In this document: piece by piece, positions 1 to 5,810 of the stretch
Position numbering within the stretch: position 1 is the first letter of the stretch
Layout of the letters: every line of letters begins with the position of its first letter
Source of the DNA: Aquificota bacterium
Lineage (GTDB): Bacteria; Thermosulfidibacterota; Thermosulfidibacteria; Thermosulfidibacterales; B14-G1
DNA: 6,340 nucleotides
Direction of reading: 5' to 3'
NCBI GenBank assembly: GCA_003648675.1
Contig: QMPS01000049.1
Location: 1-6,340, forward strand
Made by a program: the position numbers and the translations under genes
The notes under the pieces: generated by a model
The model's input: only the letters and a program-made list of their open reading frames with translations
What the model was told of the DNA's origin: nothing
The model's database searches: none

Positions 1-236
1 CCACCATCCTCCTCCACCACCACCCTGCCCCCGTAAGGCCTGCCGTCTAAGGGTAGATAGCGCTGATAAGCCCCGTCCCTTTTAACAAGCCCAAAAAGGG
101 CTGCCCTGATAAACTCCATAAGGCAGGTCTTGCCCGCCTCATTGGGCCCCAAGATGAGGTTGAGGCCAGGAGCAAAGGATAGAGACAGGGGACCCAGCCC
201 CCCAAAACCCTCCACATAGAGCTCCTTTATCCTCAC
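1..236 (-). CDS. YhaN/SbcC-type (Rad50-like) AAA ATPase, N-terminal fragment
   Basis: Only the first 78 codons are present; the gene runs off the low-coordinate edge. The GTG start overlaps the nuclease stop as GTGA, indicating translational coupling. The product opens with a beta strand typical of SMC/Rad50-like ATPases (RIKELYVEGFGGL), then a Walker A loop GPNEAGKT at residues 30-37, followed by LMEFIRAALFG. A later RYLPLDGRPYGG stretch (about residues 61-72) resembles the segment after Walker A in the YhaN branch more than classical E. coli SbcC. By family knowledge such proteins have a long coiled coil and a C-terminal Walker B/signature half, which here would lie outside the window. They form an ATP-driven complex with the SbcD/YhaO nuclease that processes DNA ends and hairpins. 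An in-frame GTG seven codons downstream with AGGAG before it is a possible but less likely start, because it would delete the first beta strand. Confidence 0.9.
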   Translation of the reverse strand, partial: MRIKELYVEGFGGLGPLSLSFAPGLNLILGPNEAGKTCLMEFIRAALFGLVKRDGAYQRYLPLDGRPYGGRVVVEEDG

Positions 237-1444
237 CTCTCCCCCAGCATGAAAACGAGCGCCCTCTTCAAAGCCTCATCCACGAGCCTGGCCCTCTCCT
301 CTTCACCAAGTTCCCCCAACCACCGGGCCACGTCCCTCCTACGCCACAAGAGGCCTAACTCCTCACCCAGAGAAGGATCTTTCACCATGTTCTTAAGCTC
401 CATGGCCTCCTTCACCAACTGGGCAAGGAACTCCTCCTGACTAGCCAACGCCTCTAAATCCAGAGGAGGCAAAAGCCTATCCTCCAGGATAAGCCAGACA
501 AAATCCTCCCTGTCTTCAGCCTCGTTGAGCACCTCTTCCAGCTGAATCCACTCCTCATCTCCCATGGAGTGAAGGGGGGAAGGACCTTCAAGAACCACCC
601 TGAGAAGGACACCACCTTCCCATCTCACCTCTTCCTTAACGGACTCCAGAAGATCAGCCAGACCCTCAGAGTCATCTACCTCCTCCAGGGAGAGGAGCCG
701 AGTAGCCCAGACTACAGGGGACAAGGGACGGAAGTCCACCTGACACCTCTCCCCATCCCACACCACCCGATAACAGCCCTTTTGCCCTACCTCACCAGGA
801 TGGCGGCCCTGGAGATTACCGGGATACACCACCCAGGGGTCTTCCATCACCACCTGTCTCTTGTGGATATGACCCAAAGCCCAGTAGTTAAAGTCCCGCG
901 ACACCAAATCCCCCAGAGAACAGGGAGCATAGGGATCATGGCCCTCCTGACCCTGGAGATAAACATGAAGTAAAGCCAGACGCAGGTCACCCTCCACAGG
1001 GATCAACCTCAGAACCAGGTTCTCCTTCACGCTTTTTCCACCGTGACTAATACCACTAATGCCAACCCAGCTCCCCCCCAACGTCACCTCCACCGCCTCC
1101 CCCTGGGGAGAGAAAAGGTGGACTCCCTGGGGTAGAGATACCTCCTTCCAGAAAGCATAGGGATCGTGGTTGCCCGCCACCAGAAAGACTCTCACGCCTT
1201 CCCCGGCAAGGGCTCCCAAGGCCCGAACCAACTCTAGCCTGGCCCGGAGATGGGGCAACCCCACCTCCAGCAAGTCTCCAGCCAGCAGAAGCATATCCGC
1301 CTCACGGGCCAGGTCCACCAGCCTCCTGAATGCCTCAAAGTTGGCCCAGATAAGTCTCTTCTTAAGCCAAGGAGAGACCTCCCCCAAACCTTTGAAGGGG
1401 GTTCCCAAGTGAAGATCAGCAGCGTGAATAAAAGTGACCTTCAT
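233..1444 (-). CDS. sbcD: SbcD/YhaO-type (Mre11-like) DNA repair exonuclease
   Basis: A 403-residue calcineurin-like metallophosphoesterase, close to the usual ~400 residues of SbcD/YhaO. The metal-binding motifs are present in order: D10-x-H12 in HAADLHLG, G56-D57 in LLLAGDLLE, GNHD at 91-94, H160 in ALLHVY, and GHIH at 191-194, followed by PGNLQGRH at 208-215. Residues from about 250 on form an acidic helical C-terminal region that I cannot assign to a named domain; in this family it usually contacts the ATPase partner. The family cleaves DNA ends and hairpins using two metal ions, normally Mn2+, in complex with a Rad50-like ATPase. That partner is encoded immediately downstream with a four-base overlap. 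The ATG start has AAGGTG six bases upstream. The motif-II position often occupied by Asp (GDLFD) is Glu here, which is outside the core metal ligands. The symbol is given at family level; the branch looks closer to YhaO than to E. coli SbcD. Confidence 0.93.
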   Translation of the reverse strand: MKVTFIHAADLHLGTPFKGLGEVSPWLKKRLIWANFEAFRRLVDLAREADMLLLAGDLLEVGLPHLRARLELVRALGALAGEGVRVFLVAGNHDPYAFWKEVSLPQGVHLFSPQGEAVEVTLGGSWVGISGISHGGKSVKENLVLRLIPVEGDLRLALLHVYLQGQEGHDPYAPCSLGDLVSRDFNYWALGHIHKRQVVMEDPWVVYPGNLQGRHPGEVGQKGCYRVVWDGERCQVDFRPLSPVVWATRLLSLEEVDDSEGLADLLESVKEEVRWEGGVLLRVVLEGPSPLHSMGDEEWIQLEEVLNEAEDREDFVWLILEDRLLPPLDLEALASQEEFLAQLVKEAMELKNMVKDPSLGEELGLLWRRRDVARWLGELGEEERARLVDEALKRALVFMLGER

Positions 1445-1604
1445 TCAAAACACCTTCTTCCAAGCTCAACGTTTTAGGTTTCAAGTCCAAGTTAAAAAGT
1501 ATGACTGCAACAAATTCGGCGAAAAGTGAAAGGTGAAAAGCTGAAAGCTCTTCCCGCTCATTCTACCACTTCACCATTCCACTTATTGCTCCCTCACTAC
1601 TTCG
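1445..1604. other. Intergenic gap before the nuclease gene
   Basis: This is the longest gap between genes in the window (160 bases). About half is repeat sequence, annotated separately. The remainder, next to the nuclease start, is AT-richer than its surroundings. I looked for a -35/-10 pair on the minus strand and found only poor matches, for example TTTTCG and CATACT spaced by 16 bases, so no promoter is called. No terminator with a GC-rich stem and T-run is evident after the CorC-like gene. The gap still makes this the most likely place for a separate transcription unit to begin. Confidence 0.5.
1451..1457 (-). promoter_or_regulatory. Ribosome binding site of the nuclease gene
   Basis: On the minus strand GAAGGTG lies six bases before the ATG at 1444. 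It matches the anti-Shine-Dalgarno consensus AAGGAGGTG apart from the central bases, and it supports that ATG as the start. Confidence 0.6.
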
Positions 1605-1644
1605 CTACTTCACCTCCTCATCCCTCATCCCTCCGCCTTCATCC
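1518..1644 (-). repeat. Composite degenerate 7/8/7-base tandem repeat
   Basis: Read on the minus strand, three blocks follow each other. Block A (1644-1617) is four heptamers: GGATGAA, GGCGGAG, GGATGAG, GGATGAG. Block B (1613-1559) is seven units of 8 bases, one with a base missing: GTGAAGTA, GCGAAGTA, GTGAGGGA, GCAATAA, GTGGAATG, GTGAAGTG, GTAGAATG. Block C (1549-1522) is four heptamers on the opposite purine/pyrimidine strand: AGCTTTC, AGCTTTT, CACCTTT, CACTTTT. Blocks B and C are partly complementary: bases 1524-1537 and 1570-1584 can form a 14-bp stem with one bulge and one G-U pair around a 32-base loop. Block A and the start of block B lie inside the end of the CorC-like gene. This kind of element is reminiscent of dispersed heptanucleotide repeats such as cyanobacterial STRRs, but no relationship is claimed. 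Whether it is present elsewhere in the genome cannot be seen here. Confidence 0.7.
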
Positions 1645-2897
1645 TTAACTCTTCCCAGCCACACCTTCCTGACACTCCTAGGATCGGCCTCCACAACGCG
1701 GAAGCGCCACCCTTCCAGCACCACCTCTTCCCCCTGATGAGGCACCCGCCCCAGACGGTAGAGGAGGAACCCCGCTAGGGTCTCATAGATATCCTCCTTA
1801 GGCAGTTTTATGCCCCACTCCTCCCCGAGCAAATCCAGCTCTATCCTGGCATCCACCAGATACCCACCTCCTTCCTCCAGGACCTCTCCAACATGGGGAA
1901 GGGAGCGATCGAAATCGTCCTCTATCTCCCCTACCAACTCCTCAACCAAGTCCTCCACAGTAGTGATCCCTATGGCAGCACCATACTCATCCACCACTAC
2001 CGCCATGGGAACCCGCTCTTCTTTCATCTCTTGGAGGAGTTCATCCACTTTCTTGTACTCCGGAACAAAATAGGCAGGCCTCTTCACCTCGCTGACAGGA
2101 AGGGTGGGATCTTCTACTTTGAGGAGGTCATAAATGGTGACCACCCCCACCACATTGTAAACGTGGCCAGAATAGACAGGCACCCTGGAGTAACCCCACT
2201 TATGGAAAATCTCCACAGCCCTGAGCACCGTTTCACCCTCCTCAAGGACCACCACCTGGTTGATAGGCTTCATGGTCTCCCTGACCCTCACCTCGGGTAG
2301 AGAGATGACCTTATGGATAATCTCCTTCTCCTCCTCTTCCAAATCTGCAACCCCTTCCTCCTGCTCCACCAGAAGGGCCAGGTCGTCTCTGGTGAAGTAG
2401 AAGCGTTGGTCTATCCCTTTCCATCCAGGAATAACCAGCCGGGCCAAGGCCAGAAGGGACGTGGAGAAAGGCCTAAAAGCGAGATAGGCCCAACTCAAAG
2501 GGGTGACCACTTTCAGGGCTAGAGATGTGGGTCTCCTCTGAGACAAGCTCTTGGGTATGGCCTCTCCAAAAACGAGAACCATGGGAGAAAGAATCAGAGT
2601 AGTCACCCATTCGGAATGCCCCCTTCCCACTCTGCCGGAAAGGAGATAGGTAATCAAAGACGCGTTCAGCACCACGCAGAGGTTGGTGCCTAAAAGGGTG
2701 GTACCCAAAAGCCTCTCGGGGTGTTTAAGGAAAAAGTTCACCTTCTTGGCCCTAGAATCCCCCTCCCGGGCCAGTTCCCCGATCCTCACCAGATCCGAGC
2801 TCAAAAGAGCAATCTCCGAACCAGAAAAAAATGCCTCCAACAGCAGCAAGAGAAGGGAAAACACCACTAAAACGAGCTCCATACCGGAGAAATTCAC
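1605..2897 (-). CDS. HlyC/CorC-family membrane protein (DUF21/CNNM, CBS pair, CorC_HlyC domain)
   Basis: With the chosen GTG start the protein has 430 residues, normal for the family. The N-terminal DUF21/CNNM transmembrane domain (about residues 6-185) contains EAFFSGSEIALLS and the diagnostic FGEAIPKSL at about 110-118, with several hydrophobic segments. A CBS pair follows (about 205-325), with GYSRVPVY in the first repeat and VVDEYGAAIGITTVEDLVEE in the second, ending VGEIEDDFD. The C-terminal CorC_HlyC domain spans about 338-418. The family sits in the cytoplasmic membrane and is linked to Mg2+/Co2+ transport or efflux, with the CBS pair as a nucleotide-sensing module; hemolysin is a historical label. 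The last 12 residues (DEGGGMRDEEVK) and the TAG stop are encoded by a low-complexity repeat and are probably an acquired tail. The start is uncertain: GTG at 2897 is best spaced from GAGGTGA, while TTG at 2915, GTG at 2903 and ATG at 2882 are alternatives. Confidence 0.93.
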   Translation of the reverse strand: MNFSGMELVLVVFSLLLLLLEAFFSGSEIALLSSDLVRIGELAREGDSRAKKVNFFLKHPERLLGTTLLGTNLCVVLNASLITYLLSGRVGRGHSEWVTTLILSPMVLVFGEAIPKSLSQRRPTSLALKVVTPLSWAYLAFRPFSTSLLALARLVIPGWKGIDQRFYFTRDDLALLVEQEEGVADLEEEEKEIIHKVISLPEVRVRETMKPINQVVVLEEGETVLRAVEIFHKWGYSRVPVYSGHVYNVVGVVTIYDLLKVEDPTLPVSEVKRPAYFVPEYKKVDELLQEMKEERVPMAVVVDEYGAAIGITTVEDLVEELVGEIEDDFDRSLPHVGEVLEEGGGYLVDARIELDLLGEEWGIKLPKEDIYETLAGFLLYRLGRVPHQGEEVVLEGWRFRVVEADPRSVRKVWLGRVKDEGGGMRDEEVK

Positions 2898-2899
2898 CC

Positions 2900-2906
2900 T
2901 CACCTC
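2900..2906 (-). promoter_or_regulatory. Ribosome binding site deciding the CorC-like start
   Basis: On the minus strand GAGGTGA is a seven-base match to the anti-Shine-Dalgarno complement. Its GAGG core is five bases before GTG at 2897. It is too far upstream (about 20 bases) to serve ATG at 2882 and overlaps GTG at 2903, which would instead rely on GGGGAG four bases before it. Confidence 0.5.
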
Positions 2907-2982
2907 GCTCCCCAAGAAAGCTTAAAAGGAGAAGCTAGGCCCCACGGCCAATCTGGACAGGAGTAAAACAGTCCCTCCCTCC

Positions 2983-3885
2983 TCACCTCTCAACAGGGGC
3001 AGAGAATCCGAAGGCCCCCTTCTTCAGGAGAGGATATCCCATAGCCTCCCTTTGCTTAAGGTAACCCTCAGCACAAAGGCGGGCCAGCTGACGCACCCTC
3101 CCAACGTAGGCCGTCCTCTCCTTAACGCTGATGGCCCCCCGGGCATCCAAAAGATTGAAGAGGTGGGAACACTTGAGACAGTGGTCGTAGGCGGGCAACA
3201 CCAAACCCTTCTCGATGAGGCGGAGAGACTCTTTTTCGCACATTTCAAACATCTTGAAGAGCACCTCTACATCAGCATCTTCAAAGTTATAGTGGGACCA
3301 CTCCACCTCGCCTTGATGGTGCACGTCCCCGTAAGTCACGTTGTCCACCCAAATGAGATCAAAGACAGAATCCACCCTCTGAATGTACATAGCGATACGC
3401 TCCAGACCGTAGGTGAGCTCCACAGACACAGGCTTCAGGTCTATCCCCCCTGCCTGCTGGAAATAGGTGAACTGGGTGATTTCCATACCATCTAGCCACA
3501 CCTCCCAGCCTAGCCCCCAAGCCCCCAATGTGGGAGATTCCCAGTCGTCCTCCACAAAACGAATGTCATGCTGCAAAGGATCTATTCCCAAGGCTCTGAG
3601 ACTGTCCAGATAAAGCTCCTGCACGTCATCGGGAGAGGGCTTGAGAATCACCTGATACTGGTAGTAGTGCTGCAGACGGTTTGGGTTCTCACCATACCGG
3701 CCATCGGTGGGCCTACGGCTGGGCTCCACATAAGCCACCATCCAAGGCTCCGGTCCCAAAACCCTAAGGAAAGTGGCAGGATTCATTGTCCCCGCTCCCA
3801 CCTCCACATCGTAAGGCTGCTGGACAACGCAGCCGTAGTCGGCCCAAAATTTCTCCAGCCTCATAACAACTTCCTGGTAATTCAC
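2983..3885 (-). CDS. glyQ: Glycyl-tRNA synthetase alpha subunit
   Basis: A 300-residue class II aminoacyl-tRNA synthetase alpha subunit of the bacterial two-subunit type. It supplies the catalytic core that activates glycine with ATP; the beta subunit (GlyS) is needed for tRNA recognition. Conserved stretches include [15 protein letters not shown] (12-26), [19 protein letters not shown] (30-48), [20 protein letters not shown] (55-74), [20 protein letters not shown] (120-139) and [12 protein letters not shown] (156-167). The last two correspond to class II active-site motifs. A CLKC pair occurs at 236-239. Length is at the long end of the usual ~290-300. The GTG start is set by GGGAGGT six bases upstream and by the canonical N-terminus. 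In many bacteria glyS follows directly; here a CorC-like gene follows after 85 bases, and the upstream neighbour is an ArsR-type regulator. No T-box-like leader fits in the 52-base upstream gap. Confidence 0.97.
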   Translation of the reverse strand: MNYQEVVMRLEKFWADYGCVVQQPYDVEVGAGTMNPATFLRVLGPEPWMVAYVEPSRRPTDGRYGENPNRLQHYYQYQVILKPSPDDVQELYLDSLRALGIDPLQHDIRFVEDDWESPTLGAWGLGWEVWLDGMEITQFTYFQQAGGIDLKPVSVELTYGLERIAMYIQRVDSVFDLIWVDNVTYGDVHHQGEVEWSHYNFEDADVEVLFKMFEMCEKESLRLIEKGLVLPAYDHCLKCSHLFNLLDARGAISVKERTAYVGRVRQLARLCAEGYLKQREAMGYPLLKKGAFGFSAPVER

Positions 3886-3891
3886 CCCTCT

Positions 3892-3898
3892 ACCTCCC
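3892..3898 (-). promoter_or_regulatory. Strong ribosome binding site of glyQ
   Basis: On the minus strand GGGAGGT lies six bases before the GTG start at 3885. The strong match and good spacing establish GTG as the start and suggest efficient independent initiation on glyQ within the transcript. Confidence 0.75.
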
Positions 3899-3937
3899 TG
3901 GCAGTTTTGGCTCTTGTAACCCGAGCCCCTTCCTCCG

Positions 3938-4297
3938 TCAACGACAACAGCTCTTGTTCTCCCTCAAGCCCATAGCCTTCACCTCTTTGAGCCTCTCCCG
4001 ATCCCTTCTGACCGTCTCATCATCGTTGAGCCACAGGCGAAGCATCTCCTGAAGGGGCAAATGGTAAGAGTTCACCTTTTCCCTATTCCAGGTGTAGATC
4101 ACCCACTTCTTCTCCCGCCGAGCCACCAGAAAACCAGCCCTTCTCAAGATATCCAGATGGCGGGAGACCCGAGACTGGATCATGTCCAGCACAGCCATGA
4201 TTTCACAAACACAAAGGGCTTCATCCTCCAGGAGCTTCATTATCCTGAGCCTAGTTTCATCACTCAGAGCCTTAAAAACCTCCACCAAATCAGTCAA
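3938..4297 (-). CDS. ArsR/SmtB-family winged-helix transcriptional regulator
   Basis: A 119-residue regulator. The N-terminal [20 protein letters not shown] (4-23) is the typical ArsR opening helix, followed by a helix-turn-helix with [19 protein letters not shown] (39-57) and a beta wing around [10 protein letters not shown] (61-70). It carries CVC (C29 and C31) in the position of the ArsR alpha-3 metalloid motif ELCVCDL, plus adjacent C117-C118 near the C-terminus (KSCCR). In the family, such dimers sit on operators and leave DNA when As(III), Sb(III) or another thiophilic ion binds cysteines. The ligand here is inferred to be a metalloid but is unproven. The TTG start has GGGGAGG five bases upstream; TTG at 4288 and GTG at 4285 are in-frame alternatives without good sites. 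It follows lnt by 27 bases and precedes glyQ by 52. No arsenite pump, reductase or methyltransferase gene is in view, so its target is unknown. Confidence 0.92.
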   Translation of the reverse strand: MTDLVEVFKALSDETRLRIMKLLEDEALCVCEIMAVLDMIQSRVSRHLDILRRAGFLVARREKKWVIYTWNREKVNSYHLPLQEMLRLWLNDDETVRRDRERLKEVKAMGLRENKSCCR

Positions 4298-4302
4298 AGA
4301 AG

Positions 4303-4309
4303 CCTCCCC
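4303..4309 (-). promoter_or_regulatory. Ribosome binding site supporting the TTG start of the regulator
   Basis: On the minus strand GGGGAGG lies five bases before TTG at 4297. It decides in favour of this unusual start codon over the in-frame TTG and GTG codons at 4288 and 4285. It falls in the 27-base gap after the lnt stop. Confidence 0.65.
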
Positions 4310-4324
4310 GCAGCCTACTGGTCC

Positions 4325-5809
4325 CTATCTATCAGAAAAATACCCCGGTTTAAAGTATCCCACGACAAGAAAAAGAAAGACAAAAAAGCCCGATAAAAGA
4401 GGTAACCAGTCCCCCAAAATGGTGTAAGGAGTGATCTGGGACGTCGCTCCCACCTCTCCTCTGAGAATTCTTCTGGTGAAGAGGGGCGTCTGGACCACCA
4501 CCCGTCCTTCAGGAGAGATCAAAGCCGAAATCCCTGTATTGGCACAGCGAATCAGCCATCTTCCATTCTCCACGGCCCGGAAGAGGGCAGCGGTAAGGTG
4601 CTGATAAGGCGCCAGACTTCTTCCAAACCATGCGTCGTTGGTAACATTGACGAGAAGCCCTGCCCCCTTTTTCACCTGAACCCGAGCCAGAGACGGGAAG
4701 ATGGTCTCATAACAGACCCCCACCCCCAAGGGGGAGGTAGGCATGGGTAAAGGAGAAAGGTCTCTCCCCGGCAAAAACCCCCTTTCATACCCCGCTAGGC
4801 CGTAGAGGAAAGGAAAGTAATCACCCAAGGGAACGTACTCCCCAAAGGGCACCAGGTGCACCTTGTCGTAAACACCCAAGACTCCCACCTTAGAGAGAAG
4901 ATAGACTCGGTTCTTGTAAAAAAGGCGCCCCCCCTTCGTCATCACATGGTTGGTGCCCACCAGAACAAAGGCGGAGCAACCTTTCACAGCATCCAAAAAA
5001 GGGCGAGTCTTGGAAGGGTTCTGAAAAAGGCTATAGGGATAGACCGTTTCGGGCAAGACCACCAAATCTTCCCCTCTACAGGCCTCACCCACCATATCCA
5101 CCAGCAGCTTCACCTGTTCCCGGGCTCTGGCAGGATCCCACTTCATCTGGGCAGGGATATTGGGCTGCACCAAAGCCACCTTTATAGTCTTACCATGGGA
5201 AAGCCTCTCCACCCTTGCCCATCCCCACCCGATCAGCAACAGGGGTAAGAGAAGGGCCACACCACCCCTCAGTCTGGCACCCCTCAACAAATCCAGCGCC
5301 CCTCCCCAACTCCAGGCCAGGAAAAAGGAGAGGCCGTAAACCCCCACCAACGCCGCCCCCTGAACAAAGGGCAGGAAAGGGGCCTGGGAATGGGCAGCCA
5401 AAAGCCAAGGAAAACCCGTCAGCAAGTGGCCACGAACCAATTCCAGAAAGGAAAGGACCGCAGAGAAAGCCAAGAAGGGGGGAACTCCCCTTTCAACCAG
5501 AAGCAAAGACCAGTATCCCCACAACCCCCAATACAAGCCTAAGTAAAGAGCCAGTATTCCTAGAGTCCCCCAAGCCAGCCATCCAGCCACAGGGGCATAG
5601 GCCATCATGGTCCCAGGAAGCCAGTAAAGAGATGCAAAGAAAAAGAAAGTACCCCATAACCACCAGAGGAGAAACCTTCTCTTTGATGAGAGGGAGACCC
5701 CAGCCAGCATCAAGGGAAGAGGCGCCACCCAGGCAAGAAAGAAAAGGTCAAAAGGTGGAAAGGAGAAGAAGTAAAGGGCCAATGAGAAAAAGAAGGCCAG
5801 CCAGAGCAT
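4325..5809 (-). CDS. lnt: Apolipoprotein N-acyltransferase
   Basis: A 494-residue membrane enzyme catalysing the last step of lipoprotein maturation: transfer of an acyl chain from phospholipid to the N-terminal cysteine of diacylated apolipoproteins. About the first 200 residues are hydrophobic with several membrane segments, beginning with FPPFDLFFLAWVAPLPLMLA (17-36). A periplasm-facing nitrilase-like domain spans about 210-455. The catalytic triad is visible: E254 in LPETVYPYS, K316 in YDKVHLVPFGEY and C366 in GVCYETIFP. By spacing these match E. coli E267, K335 and C387; W224, E324 and E368 similarly match W237, E343 and E389. NVTNDAWFG (388-396) is another family hallmark, and a final membrane helix spans about 466-486. 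The ATG start lies one base after the hisF stop, with GTGAGG inside hisF serving as ribosome binding site, so the two are probably coupled. Length is close to the usual ~500. Confidence 0.97.
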   Translation of the reverse strand: MLWLAFFFSLALYFFSFPPFDLFFLAWVAPLPLMLAGVSLSSKRRFLLWWLWGTFFFFASLYWLPGTMMAYAPVAGWLAWGTLGILALYLGLYWGLWGYWSLLLVERGVPPFLAFSAVLSFLELVRGHLLTGFPWLLAAHSQAPFLPFVQGAALVGVYGLSFFLAWSWGGALDLLRGARLRGGVALLLPLLLIGWGWARVERLSHGKTIKVALVQPNIPAQMKWDPARAREQVKLLVDMVGEACRGEDLVVLPETVYPYSLFQNPSKTRPFLDAVKGCSAFVLVGTNHVMTKGGRLFYKNRVYLLSKVGVLGVYDKVHLVPFGEYVPLGDYFPFLYGLAGYERGFLPGRDLSPLPMPTSPLGVGVCYETIFPSLARVQVKKGAGLLVNVTNDAWFGRSLAPYQHLTAALFRAVENGRWLIRCANTGISALISPEGRVVVQTPLFTRRILRGEVGATSQITPYTILGDWLPLLSGFFVFLFLVVGYFKPGYFSDR

Positions 5810-5810
5810 T

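Noticed and set aside
569..973. 134-codon plus-strand open frame
   Set aside because: It lies entirely opposite the nuclease gene, whose catalytic motifs are intact; the product is low in recognisable structure.
1445..1530. Sigma-70-like promoter before the nuclease gene
   Set aside because: The best -35/-10 combinations match the consensus at only about three and four of six positions, which is not better than background in AT-richer sequence.
1480..1560. 26-codon minus-strand frame starting ATGAGCGGG in the gap before the nuclease gene
   Set aside because: It is largely made of the heptamer repeat block, has no clear coding signal and is short enough to be chance.
2920..2950. Weak palindromes after glyQ (GGCC-N4-GGCC and AGCTT-N8-AAGCT) as a terminator
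   Set aside because: The stems are 4-5 bp with no following T-run, so they do not support a terminator call.
3909..3927. Short dyad GGCTC-N9-GAGCC between the regulator and glyQ as operator or terminator
   Set aside because: The stem is only 5 bp with a 9-base loop, has no T-run on the transcribed strand, and does not resemble known ArsR/SmtB operators. Chance occurrence is likely.
3886..3937. T-box riboswitch upstream of glyQ
   Set aside because: The gap is only 52 bases, far too short for a T-box leader, and no conserved T-box sequence or terminator is seen.
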